Shown: positions 1-6,985 of the stretch, piece by piece | How positions within the stretch are numbered: position 1 is the stretch's first letter | How the letters are laid out: each line of letters starts with the position of its first letter | Origin: Christensenella sp. UBA1750 | GTDB taxonomy: Bacteria; Bacillota; Clostridia; Christensenellales; UBA1750 | Length of the DNA stretch: 16,312 nucleotides | Assembly (NCBI GenBank): GCA_002315655.1 | Contig: DCHO01000012.1 | Location: 3,318 to 19,629, forward strand | Reading direction: 5' to 3' | Notes under the pieces: model-generated | What the model was told of the DNA's origin: nothing | The model's input: the letters and a program-made list of their open reading frames with translations, nothing else | Databases searched by the model: none | Program-made: the position numbers and the translations under genes

Positions 1-41
1 GAACCCCATTCAAGCACGCTACCAAACTGCGCTACACCCAG
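1..41 (-). tRNA. tRNA-Pro (anticodon GGG), 3' part cut by window edge
   Basis: Read on the minus strand from 41 down to 1 this is the first 41 nt of a tRNA. The acceptor 5' strand is CTGGGTG (41-35), followed by T8 and A9, a 4-bp D stem GCGC/GCGT around an AGTTTGGTA loop, one linker G, then anticodon stem CTTGA and 7-nt loop ATGGGGT. Counting gives anticodon GGG (plus-strand bases 5-7), which reads CCC/CCT proline codons, with G37 as usual for tRNA-Pro. A C at position 1 also fits proline tRNAs. The T arm and 3' acceptor strand lie outside the window. A consensus promoter precedes it on the same strand. Confidence 0.92.
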
Positions 42-58
42 ATGCGCTGACAAAGAAT

Positions 59-87
59 AGTATACGCAAACGGGGAGGATTTGTCAA
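59..87 (-). promoter_or_regulatory. Sigma-A promoter of tRNA-Pro
   Basis: On the minus strand there is a perfect -35 TTGACA (plus positions 82-87), a 17-bp spacer and -10 TATACT (59-64). The -10 ends 17 nt before the first base of the tRNA, so the transcript would start a few bases upstream of the mature 5' end. This is the strength expected of a tRNA promoter. Confidence 0.9.
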
Positions 88-137
88 TGGGTGGAAAAGT
101 AAAAATTTATCGCCGGTGCTTTTCGTGAAAAAATCGG

Positions 138-166
138 TTGACAGGCAACGGGTTTGCGGCTACACT
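138..166 (+). promoter_or_regulatory. Sigma-A promoter of galM
   Basis: A perfect -35 TTGACA (138-143), 17-bp spacer and -10 TACACT (161-166) predict a start near 173 and a 5' leader of about 24 nt before the galM ATG at 197. It runs divergently from the tRNA-Pro promoter, with about 50 bp between the two -35 boxes. Its position shows that the in-frame ATG at 116 cannot be the normal galM start. Confidence 0.9.
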
Positions 167-196
167 GAAAACAACAATGCGAAAGGACGTAAATAT

Positions 197-1222
197 ATGA
201 AGGAACTGAAAAAAGTCCTGTTCGGACAGACCAAGGCCGGAGAAAAGGTCTATCAATACACACTGGAAAACGACAACGGCGTGAAGATGGAGGTGCTGGA
301 TTACGCCTGCATCATCCGCTCCCTGTTTGTGCCGGACAAATGCGGCAAACTGACCGACGTGGTGCTGGGCTTTGACGATGTGCACTCCTATGAGGAATCT
401 GACACTTTCTTCGGCGCGTTTGTCGGGCGGTTTGCCAACCGCATCCTGAATGCGCAGTTTGAGCTGAACGGCGTGACCTATACCTTGCCGAAAAACGATG
501 GCGAGAACCATCTGCACGGCACCTTTGCCCACCGGGTCTTCCCCGTGGAGGCGACAAATGATACCCTCGTTTTCCGCGGCGTCGGCGCGGACGGCGAGGA
601 AGGCTTCCCCGGTAAGCTCACCTTTTCTGTGACCTACACCCTGACCGAGGACAACGCGGTTTCCATCCGCTATCTGGCGGAGACCGACAAGGACACTGTA
701 ATCAACTTCACCAACCATTCTTATTTCAATCTGAACGGGCAGGACGCTTCCGACATCGGCGACATTGATCTGACCCTTCACGCCTCGACCTTCACCGAGG
801 GCAACGAAGAAACCGTGCCCACCGGGCGCATCCTTCCCGTGCAGGGCACGCCCATGGACTTCACCGCGGGTAAGAAGGTGGGCAAGGACATTGCCTCTGA
901 ATATGACCAGATCGCCTTCTGCCACGGCTACGACCACAACTTTATTATTGATGGCGAAGCCTTGCGCGAGTTTGCCGTTGTGCGCTCCGAAAAGACCGGC
1001 ATCACCATGAAGGCCTATACCGACCAGCCCGGCGTGCAGCTTTACACCGGCAATTTTATGGACAATGAAAAGGGCAAGGGCGGCGTTGTCTATCCCAACC
1101 ACGGCGGGCTGTGCCTGGAAACCCAGCATTTCCCCTGCAGCCCCAATTTCCCGCAGTTCCCCTCCACCGTGCTGCGTCCCGGGGAGAAGTACGATACCAC
1201 CACCGTTTATCAATTCATTTAG
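197..1222 (+). CDS. galM: Aldose 1-epimerase (mutarotase)
   Basis: Predicted cytoplasmic enzyme interconverting alpha and beta anomers of D-galactose/D-glucose, feeding the Leloir pathway. The 341 residues match the family's usual length. Visible landmarks are GRFANRI (77-83), NHLHG with H107, NHSYFNL with H174, YDHNF with D246, and GLCLETQHFP with E308. By family knowledge H174 and E308 are the likely catalytic acid and base, with H107 and D246 in the sugar site. The start at 197 follows AAAGGA with normal spacing and lies downstream of the promoter at 138-166. An in-frame ATG at 116 lies upstream of that promoter and is rejected. The gene is monocistronic, with a terminator right after the stop. 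No other galactose gene is in view, so it probably serves sugar metabolism generally. Confidence 0.95.
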   Translation: MKELKKVLFGQTKAGEKVYQYTLENDNGVKMEVLDYACIIRSLFVPDKCGKLTDVVLGFDDVHSYEESDTFFGAFVGRFANRILNAQFELNGVTYTLPKNDGENHLHGTFAHRVFPVEATNDTLVFRGVGADGEEGFPGKLTFSVTYTLTEDNAVSIRYLAETDKDTVINFTNHSYFNLNGQDASDIGDIDLTLHASTFTEGNEETVPTGRILPVQGTPMDFTAGKKVGKDIASEYDQIAFCHGYDHNFIIDGEALREFAVVRSEKTGITMKAYTDQPGVQLYTGNFMDNEKGKGGVVYPNHGGLCLETQHFPCSPNFPQFPSTVLRPGEKYDTTTVYQFI

Positions 1223-1231
1223 TGTTTTTTG

Positions 1232-1264
1232 CACCCGATTCTTTTTGAACCGGGTGTTTTTTTG
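1232..1264 (+). terminator. Rho-independent terminator of galM
   Basis: CACCCG (1232-1237) pairs with CGGGTG (1251-1256); after one mismatch the inner TTC/GAA also pairs around a T-rich loop. A T-tract follows directly (TGTTTTTTTG). It begins 10 nt after the galM stop, and its T-tract abuts the next promoter. Confidence 0.88.
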
Positions 1265-1293
1265 TTGAAAACAGATTGCGCCTATGGTATGCT
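1265..1293 (+). promoter_or_regulatory. Sigma-A promoter of the lipoprotein/TPR unit
   Basis: TTGAAA (1265-1270), 17-bp spacer, TATGCT (1288-1293). The predicted start is near 1300, giving a leader of about 35 nt before the ATG at 1335. The -35 box begins at the end of the galM terminator T-tract. Confidence 0.75.
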
Positions 1294-1334
1294 TGGAGTA
1301 TAGGATGCTTTCACCGATAAAGGAGGGCTTTTTG

Positions 1335-2390
1335 ATGAAAAAAGGAATTGCGTTTATTGTGGCGGCTGTGTTGCTTCTGCTTTCCGGCTGTTCGGTGACT
1401 GCGCTCCCCGAAGCGGAGCCTTATGAATATGACCCCTCCGCGTTCCCTCATGCCGCGCCGGAATCGGGTGAAAGAGTTGCCCTCCTGCACGAAGAAAATC
1501 TGCCTGAGCCGGGCGAAACCGTGCCGGATGTTGCGCCGGAAGCCTACATGGAGGCGGTCTCTCTGATGTGCGACGATGAATACGCGGCGGCGGCAGAGCG
1601 GCTGTCCGGCATGGGCACTTATCGCAACGCAAATTATCTGCTTGAAATCTGCCGGGGAATCACGGAGCAGGATTATGACGCGGCCATAAGCGCGATGCAG
1701 TGGGTGGATGCGCTGTCCACCTTCACCTACGACGACGAATATTCTTACCAGAACTATCATCTGAAATCGGTTTTCACGGATATTTTTGACGATTACCGCC
1801 ATGAGGAAAGCGTGGAAGGCCTGAACAAGATGCTGGAAGCGACCTATTATGCGCGCCTTGCGGACTATGATTCCGCCCGCGTGGTGCGGGACGAGCTTTC
1901 CGTTGACTATTCCACCGACGAAACCTATTTGACGGCCTTCCGCAATGTGACGGTCTCCGACTGGATGGACGAGGAATTGCTTGCAAACTGCAAGGGCGAA
2001 GGCACGGGCAAGGTGCTCATCGCGGAGAAGGGCGCAGGCTCCGGGAACAGCTGCAAGGTGCTGCTTTCCGACATGGTTTACGCGCTGCCGGTTGATCGGG
2101 TTCCCAAATCCTTGGATGAAGTGGAATATGTGCTGTTTATCGACGACGATTATGACACCGTTGGCGTTTATTCCAACGGTGCAATCGGCATCCGCTACAA
2201 AATCACGCTTAAAGTGAAGCAATTCCCCGGCGGGGATGTGGTGTACGATTCCGGGCTGCTCATCGGGGACGACCCGGACGATGTGGTGACGGTTTCCGGC
2301 CCCATTGCCAGCGTTCCCGGAAAACTGCCGGACATGACGGCGGCCGTAGCCGCTATTGAGGACGTTTTAGGGCTGTCTTACGACGATTAA
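1335..2390 (+). CDS. Predicted lipoprotein with a TPR-like repeat, unknown function
   Basis: I do not recognise a named family. The start at 1335 follows AAAGGAGGG with good spacing; an in-frame ATG at 1284 lies inside the promoter region and is rejected. The 351-residue protein opens with MKKG, a hydrophobic stretch and lipobox LSGC, so Cys19 would be lipidated and the protein anchored outside the membrane. Residues 20-70 are Pro/Glu-rich linker. Residues about 71-106 carry a Y-x3-A...DEYAAAAERL...YRNA...C pattern, the same degenerate TPR-like unit repeated in the next gene. A second, poorer helical unit follows to about 190. Residues about 225-345 look beta-rich and acidic (FIDDDYD near 268-274). 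The stop codon overlaps the next gene's ribosome binding site, so the two genes are an operon. A solute-sensing or scaffolding role is only a guess. Confidence 0.85.
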   Translation: MKKGIAFIVAAVLLLLSGCSVTALPEAEPYEYDPSAFPHAAPESGERVALLHEENLPEPGETVPDVAPEAYMEAVSLMCDDEYAAAAERLSGMGTYRNANYLLEICRGITEQDYDAAISAMQWVDALSTFTYDDEYSYQNYHLKSVFTDIFDDYRHEESVEGLNKMLEATYYARLADYDSARVVRDELSVDYSTDETYLTAFRNVTVSDWMDEELLANCKGEGTGKVLIAEKGAGSGNSCKVLLSDMVYALPVDRVPKSLDEVEYVLFIDDDYDTVGVYSNGAIGIRYKITLKVKQFPGGDVVYDSGLLIGDDPDDVVTVSGPIASVPGKLPDMTAAVAAIEDVLGLSYDD

Positions 2391-2403
2391 GGAGGAACGA
2401 GCT

Positions 2404-4083
2404 ATGCTGTCGACTGCCGTATTGGTGCTGTTGTGTATCTATAACGCCAAACAAGCAAAGAAATCAGGCAAAAAGCCGGGGCCGTTTGTGCTGCTGACCA
2501 TCGGGCTGTGGCTTGTCGCCGAGGGGATCGGCATTGTCGTGGGTTCGCTCCTTGCGGAGACCACCGACAACGATTTCCTGTATCTGGTGCTGTTCTTCCT
2601 GCCCGAGTTTGTCTTCGGCCTCCTCGGTGCGGGCTTGGCGGTGCTGATTACGAAGCATCAGAAAAAGGGAAAAGCTGCGCCTTCCGTGACCTATGCCTTC
2701 TGCACGAACTGCGGAAAGCCCTTATCCGGCGGCGCGTTCTGCAAGTTCTGCGGGCATCCTATTCCCGGGGCACAGAAGGAAGCCCCCATTCCCGCACAGC
2801 AAATGCCCATTCCCGAGCCGACCTATCAGCCCCCAAAGGCAAAAAAGCCCAGGGGAAAAGGCGCGAAGATTGCCCTGATCTGCGCAGGGGTGTGCCTTGT
2901 GCTGGCGGGCGTTATTGTGGGACTGATAAAATACCTCCCCGGTGCGGCAACCCGCCGGGCTTATGCCGCCGCCATGGAGCAGTACAACAACGGGCAGTAT
3001 GAGGAAGCGGAAAGCGCCTTTGCGGAGTTGAGCGGCTTTGAGGACGCCACGGAAATGAAGATTCGCGCCTCGCAGATGCAGCGCTACACCGCCGCGCTGG
3101 AATTGGCGCAGTCCGATTCCGACACCGACCTGCTGGCCGCCGCAGAGCTGTTTGACGAGCTGAATGACTTTATGGATTCCCGCGTGTGTGCGCAGAACTG
3201 CCGAAACGAGATCACCTACTGTCAGGCGGCGAAACTGCAGGAGCAGGAAAAATACGAGGAAGCCGCAAAGGTATTTACCTCCGTCAGTGCATACCGTGAC
3301 GCGGCCGCCCGTGCCGAGGAATGTCGGAACACCACGGATTATGCCCGGGCAACGGCGCTTTACACAGCGGGCGATTACGAATACGCCATGGAGATTTTCC
3401 AAATATTGGGAGATTTCAGGGATTCCGCCGAGCTGGCAACAGAGTGCGAAAACAAGGTAGATCACGACAAGGCGACACAGCTCATGATGTTGGGCGAATA
3501 CGAGGAAGCCGCCGGGATTTTGGAAGACTTGGTGAATCGCGGCGTGGAGGGCGCGGACGAGGAATTGGAATACTGCCGCTCCACCGGCATTTACAATCAG
3601 GCGGCTGCACTTTTCGAGGAAGGCAAATACTACGAGGCGCAGAAGAAGTTCCTGTCCATATCCTCCTATGCGGATGCGGCGGAACGCGCCGAGGACTGTG
3701 TGCAAAAAATCCCGTCCTCCTCCGAGCTTTACCGTAACCCGGACTATTCAAAGAAATCCGTTACCTTCAAGGTGCGGAACAATTCCGATGAAGACAGCGT
3801 GGTAAAGATGTATAAAAACGGCGATCTGGTCACGATGTTCTTCATTCAGGCCGGGAGCACCGCCACCGTGAAGATTCCCGCCGGAACCTACACCATCAAC
3901 CGGGGCTTTGGAACAACGTGGTACGGCACCGAAGAACTGTTCGGGGACGAGGGGCGCTATTACAAGCTCAACATTGCCGGACAGACCGAGTTTGACTTTG
4001 ATTCCGGCTACGAATACACTTTGGGTTTCTCCGGAACCGGCTCCACCGTCGGGCAGACCTCCACCGGGCGGGACGACTGCTGA
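2404..4083 (+). CDS. Membrane-anchored zinc-ribbon protein with TPR-like repeats, unknown function
   Basis: 559 residues. AAGGAGG lies 8 nt before the ATG and overlaps the previous stop. In order: hydrophobic segments at about 3-14, 27-50 and 58-82; a zinc ribbon with C100-x2-C103 and C113-x2-C116 in the style YAFCTNCGKPL...FCKFCGHPI; a Pro/Lys-rich linker (about 124-154); a transmembrane segment (155-177); then about six TPR-like units between 184 and 435 with the recurring form Y-x-A...G-x-Y-E-x-A...F...L/S-x-Y/F-x-D-A...C. A beta-rich C-terminal domain (about 450-545) follows, with AGSTATVKIPAGTYTI near 483. Zinc-ribbon plus TM plus repeat proteins are frequent in Clostridia but mostly uncharacterised. 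The ribbon would face the cytoplasm and the repeats the outside if the TM at 155-177 exits the cell. The shared repeat suggests it interacts with the upstream lipoprotein. Confidence 0.85.
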   Translation: MLSTAVLVLLCIYNAKQAKKSGKKPGPFVLLTIGLWLVAEGIGIVVGSLLAETTDNDFLYLVLFFLPEFVFGLLGAGLAVLITKHQKKGKAAPSVTYAFCTNCGKPLSGGAFCKFCGHPIPGAQKEAPIPAQQMPIPEPTYQPPKAKKPRGKGAKIALICAGVCLVLAGVIVGLIKYLPGAATRRAYAAAMEQYNNGQYEEAESAFAELSGFEDATEMKIRASQMQRYTAALELAQSDSDTDLLAAAELFDELNDFMDSRVCAQNCRNEITYCQAAKLQEQEKYEEAAKVFTSVSAYRDAAARAEECRNTTDYARATALYTAGDYEYAMEIFQILGDFRDSAELATECENKVDHDKATQLMMLGEYEEAAGILEDLVNRGVEGADEELEYCRSTGIYNQAAALFEEGKYYEAQKKFLSISSYADAAERAEDCVQKIPSSSELYRNPDYSKKSVTFKVRNNSDEDSVVKMYKNGDLVTMFFIQAGSTATVKIPAGTYTINRGFGTTWYGTEELFGDEGRYYKLNIAGQTEFDFDSGYEYTLGFSGTGSTVGQTSTGRDDC

Positions 4084-4157
4084 GAAAGACCGAAATTTCC
4101 GAAAGAGAAAAGCAGGGAATCGGAATCCGTGCTTTCCGTTCTTCATCCAGATTAAGC

Positions 4158-4194
4158 GAAATGAGCTTCGGTTACAGAGACCGGAGCTTATTTC
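4158..4194 (+). terminator. Strong hairpin after the TPR operon, probable terminator
   Basis: A 15-bp stem pairs 4158-4172 with 4180-4194 around a 7-nt loop (TACAGAG), with only two G-U wobbles. The core is AGCTTCGGT/ACCGGAGCT. The 3' arm and what follows are U-rich (TTATTTCATATT) but lack a clean T run, so termination is likely rather than certain. It lies 75 nt after the stop at 4083. A weaker hairpin, AAAGCA...TGCTTT, lies just upstream in the same 3' UTR. Confidence 0.6.
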
Positions 4195-4272
4195 ATATTC
4201 CGGAAAAAGAAGCGGATCATTATTTGATGATAATTTTACATAAAGCTTTTGTGCAATTTTTTATATTCGCTC

Positions 4273-4303
4273 ACATTTGTTCACCTGCAAATTGACATTT
4301 GTT
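4273..4303 (+). repeat. Direct repeat ACATTTGTT over the -35 region, possible operator
   Basis: ACATTTGTT occurs at 4273-4281 and again at 4295-4303, 22 bp apart (about two helical turns). The second copy overlaps the TTGACA -35 box. An ATTTG...CAAAT inverted pair lies between them. This is the sort of place a transcription factor would bind; no factor is identifiable. Confidence 0.45.
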
Positions 4304-4320
4304 TCCGTTTATGATACCAT
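4292..4320 (+). promoter_or_regulatory. Promoter of the MATE/GNAT/phosphatase operon
   Basis: Perfect -35 TTGACA (4292-4297), 17-bp spacer, -10 TACCAT (4315-4320, a 4/6 match). A start near 4328 would leave a leader of about 220 nt before the MATE ATG. The surrounding 4195-4345 stretch is markedly AT-rich compared with the genes. Confidence 0.65.
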
Positions 4321-4368
4321 TTTCTTATCCATATTATGGGTTGTGAAAGTGGCTGAGAGGGAGTGAGC

Positions 4369-4503
4369 ATGGTGATGAAGGCAGGAAGGATGCAGACTTC
4401 CGACGTGGGGATGCTGCGCCGCATCTTCGGGCGTTACTGTATCAGTTCCGTGCCGGCCATCATCAGACAAGGTCTACTGTGTCCGTGCCATAAAGCTTCC
4501 TGA
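4369..4503 (+). CDS. Possible 44-residue leader ORF or small protein
   Basis: Between the promoter and the MATE gene an ORF starts at ATG 4369, preceded by AGAGGGAGTGAGC (GGGAG 5 nt before the ATG), and stops at TGA 4501-4503. It encodes a basic peptide starting MVMKAGRMQTSDVG, with RRIFGRYCISSVPAI in the middle and LCPCHKAS at the end. Its middle is GC-richer than the flanks and mostly uses G/C-ending codons, which fits coding or structured RNA. It could be a regulatory leader peptide, a real small protein, or chance. RRIFGRYCISSVP faintly resembles the start of MATE proteins, so a relic of one is another possibility. I see no known riboswitch in this leader. Confidence 0.3.
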   Translation: MVMKAGRMQTSDVGMLRRIFGRYCISSVPAIIRQGLLCPCHKAS

Positions 4504-4549
4504 ACGAAACAGGATTGGGAAATGATTCTTTGGGGTGGGTGTGTAAAGA

Positions 4550-6352
4550 ATGGAAAACAAAAATGAGGGCAATGCACAGGAGCGTTACCAGCTTCTGAAA
4601 AATGGCTTTTTCATCAACCGGGTCTCCGGGAAATTTGTGATCAATTCCATTATTTCGATGATTTTTCTCTATGCCGGCTCCATGATCGACACGCTGATTG
4701 TCGGGCTGTATCTGGGTGAGGAAGGGCTGGCCGCCATGTCGTTGGTGAGCCCGGTTTATCTGGTTTATTACACCGTCGGCGCAACCATCGGCATCGGTGC
4801 GTCCATCATGGGCAGCCGCGTGCTGGGCAAAGGCAACCGTGAAGGATACCGCAAGGTCTTTACCGCCTCGACGATCCTCATGTCCGGCGCGGTGCTGATT
4901 ATGACGGCACTGGGCTACGGCTTTCTGCGCCCGATTTCGCTTCTGCTGGCCGGCAGCGCGGGGGAGCGTCAGGCGGAGCTTGTGCGCCAGTATCTTTTCT
5001 ATTATATTCCCGCCGGTGGGTTGAACCTGCTGGCTTATCTGCCCATGTACTTTCTGAAAACCGACGGAAAACCCAAGATTACCTCCCGCCTGTTTTCGCT
5101 CTCCTCGCTGATGAACGTGTTGTTCTCCTGGCTCTTTATGAGCCCGATTGTAGGCATGGGTATCGGCGGCGCGAGCCTTGCCACAGCCATTGCGAACCTG
5201 GGTACGGTGGTCATCGGCTTCCCCATTCTGCTGAAAAAATCCGCGGATTTGAAATTTGTGAAAAAGAGCCTTGACAAAGCGCGTATCCGTGAAATGCTCG
5301 TTGCCGGTGTGCCCAACGGTCTGAGCAATCTGCTGGAATCCGGGCGCATTCTGCTCATCAACACATTGCTGCTCTCCATCGGCGCTGCACAGCTTCTGCC
5401 CTGCTACACGGTCATTCGCAACGTTTCCGATATTCTCACGGCGGTCATCATCGGCATTTCCTCTGCGCTGCTGCCGCTGATCGGTATCTTTTTCGGGGAA
5501 AGAGACTACGAAAGCGAACGCGCTGTGCTGAAACGCTCCGAACGCTTGGGAATGTATATCATGCTACCGCTTATTCTTCTGGTCTGTCTGCTGCCAAGAG
5601 CCCTGTTTTCTCTGTTCGGCGTTACCGATGAAGCTCTGATCAAAGAGGGTATGCTGGCAATCCCGTTGTCCAGCACAGGCCTCCTTGCGGCGTACATGAA
5701 CACCATGTATATCGGCTATCTCTCCTCCATCAAGCGGGAGGGCTTTGCCACGCTGATTGTTTCCCTGCGCCTTTTCCTTGTGCTTGCGGCGTGCGCCATT
5801 CCGCTGGCGTTCACCATGGGTACCAAGGGCATCTGGCTGAGCCTTTCGCTGGCGGAGATTCTGACGCTTGTGGTGTACTATGGAATTTGCTTCTTCCTGC
5901 GCAAAAAGAAGCCCAGTCTGGATCGCTTTTTGTTGGATACCAATCTGGAAAGAGAAGGGGACATCACCTTTTCCGTGCAGAATAAGGAGGAGGACATTGT
6001 GTTTGCCTCCGAAAAGATTGCCCTGTTCTGTGAAGAAAAGGACATCGACATGAAGCGTTCCATGCGCGTCAGTCTGGCGTTGGAGGAGATTCTGACCTTC
6101 CTGCTGGCGCACTGCATTGGCAAGGAAAAGACGAGCTACATTGACATTCGCGTGTGCCGGATGGATGAAGAAGTGATGGTGCGTTTCCGCTATATCGGTG
6201 AGATCTTTGACCCGGTGACGTTCTACGACCAGAACAAACAGAACGAAGAGATGGAAGAAGAGCTGCTGGGACTGAAAATGATTTTCAAGAGCGCTGCGCT
6301 GACCAGATTCAGCCAGACCCTCGGCGCAAATAATCTCCTGTTGATTTTCTGA
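4550..6352 (+). CDS. MATE-family transporter fused to a degenerate RsbW-like ATPase domain
   Basis: 600 residues, against about 440-460 for a simple MATE protein. Residues 25-450 form the transporter, with about 12 hydrophobic segments. The first half has INSIISMIFLYAGSMIDTLI (31-50) and GASIMGSRVLGKG (83-95); the second begins near 246 with REMLVAGVPNGLSNLLESGR. It would export a drug-like or organic cation in exchange for Na+ or H+; the substrate is unknown. After RKKKPS (451-456), residues 470-600 resemble the GHKL anti-sigma ATPase fold (HATPase_c_2/RsbW-like): VSLALEEILTF (507-517), GEIFDP (550-555), LLGLKMIF (572-579). The usual N-box Asn is F517, and the Asp expected before the G-box Gly is Y548, so ATP binding looks lost. 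Only a weak ribosome binding site (GGGGTGGG, about 10 nt upstream) precedes the ATG. It is the first main gene of an operon with a GNAT protein and a PP2C phosphatase. Confidence 0.85.
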   Translation: MENKNEGNAQERYQLLKNGFFINRVSGKFVINSIISMIFLYAGSMIDTLIVGLYLGEEGLAAMSLVSPVYLVYYTVGATIGIGASIMGSRVLGKGNREGYRKVFTASTILMSGAVLIMTALGYGFLRPISLLLAGSAGERQAELVRQYLFYYIPAGGLNLLAYLPMYFLKTDGKPKITSRLFSLSSLMNVLFSWLFMSPIVGMGIGGASLATAIANLGTVVIGFPILLKKSADLKFVKKSLDKARIREMLVAGVPNGLSNLLESGRILLINTLLLSIGAAQLLPCYTVIRNVSDILTAVIIGISSALLPLIGIFFGERDYESERAVLKRSERLGMYIMLPLILLVCLLPRALFSLFGVTDEALIKEGMLAIPLSSTGLLAAYMNTMYIGYLSSIKREGFATLIVSLRLFLVLAACAIPLAFTMGTKGIWLSLSLAEILTLVVYYGICFFLRKKKPSLDRFLLDTNLEREGDITFSVQNKEEDIVFASEKIALFCEEKDIDMKRSMRVSLALEEILTFLLAHCIGKEKTSYIDIRVCRMDEEVMVRFRYIGEIFDPVTFYDQNKQNEEMEEELLGLKMIFKSAALTRFSQTLGANNLLLIF

Positions 6353-6389
6353 TTTTTATTTGATATATTATTTGTATTATTGGAGTGTG

Positions 6390-6953
6390 ATGATCCTCAT
6401 GCAGATCGGTTCTGTATGTGCCACAGAGCTCTCTTCGAGCAATATACAGGAAGCACTTTTCTATTGCAATCAATATCTCGGTGCCGGACTTTATGATGAG
6501 AAAATGCTCACCGAGATCAGTAATAAGGAACACCATTATTTCTTCCTTCTGTCCCGGGACGGTCAGAGCATCGGTATTTTTTACTGCTACGCGGCGCCAT
6601 GGAGCGAGATCGAGAAGGTGATTCACGCCACCGTTCCAAAGGAAGAAGGGCTGGTGGGCATCAACCGTTCCATTGTCCTGTCGCCCGCTGTTCGCGGACA
6701 GGGGCTTTCCGATCTTTTGTTGAATGCTTTTTCCCAGATGCTGTACGAACGGGAGCACGTCAGAACCATATACACCTTGGCTTGGGTTCGGAACGGTTTC
6801 ATTCCGGCAGCCGGACACCTTTCCCGATGCGGCTATTCCTTTTCGGAGCGGATTCCGCACCCGTGGAGCGAAACAAAGGGTTTGCGGTGTCCCGCTTGTG
6901 AGAAGACCCATTGCATCTGTGACGGTGCGCTTTACCAAAAGCGTTTTTTATAG
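6390..6953 (+). CDS. GNAT-like acetyltransferase family protein with C-terminal Cys cluster
   Basis: 187 residues from ATG 6390, which follows TTGGAGTG at short spacing. ATG 6399 is possible; an earlier in-frame ATG at 6360 has no ribosome binding site. GNAT features are the beta-bulge-helix segment INRSIVLSPAVRGQGLSDLL (91-110), whose V-R-G-Q-G-L resembles the acetyl-CoA pyrophosphate loop (Q/R-x-x-G-x-G/A), then YTLAWVRNGFIPA (128-140), the usual position of motif B with the phrase leading to a GY motif (148-149). The C-terminus holds C167-P-A-C170 and H174-C-I-C177, a possible zinc site outside the normal GNAT fold. The substrate is unknown. The gene lies 37 nt after the MATE stop and 32 nt before the phosphatase, hence one operon. 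A role in modifying a partner of the phosphatase or ATPase domain is inference only. Confidence 0.7.
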   Translation: MILMQIGSVCATELSSSNIQEALFYCNQYLGAGLYDEKMLTEISNKEHHYFFLLSRDGQSIGIFYCYAAPWSEIEKVIHATVPKEEGLVGINRSIVLSPAVRGQGLSDLLLNAFSQMLYEREHVRTIYTLAWVRNGFIPAAGHLSRCGYSFSERIPHPWSETKGLRCPACEKTHCICDGALYQKRFL

Positions 6954-6985
6954 ATCATATTTTGCGAAAAGGAGATTTTTATCCC

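Noticed and set aside
116..196. N-terminal extension of GalM from ATG 116
   Set aside because: It begins upstream of the near-perfect promoter at 138-166, so it would not be transcribed from it; ATG 197 has a proper ribosome binding site.
4351..4520. TPP riboswitch, because of GGCTGAGAGG and CCTGAACG
   Set aside because: The conserved second half of the TPP aptamer is absent and no thiamine gene follows.
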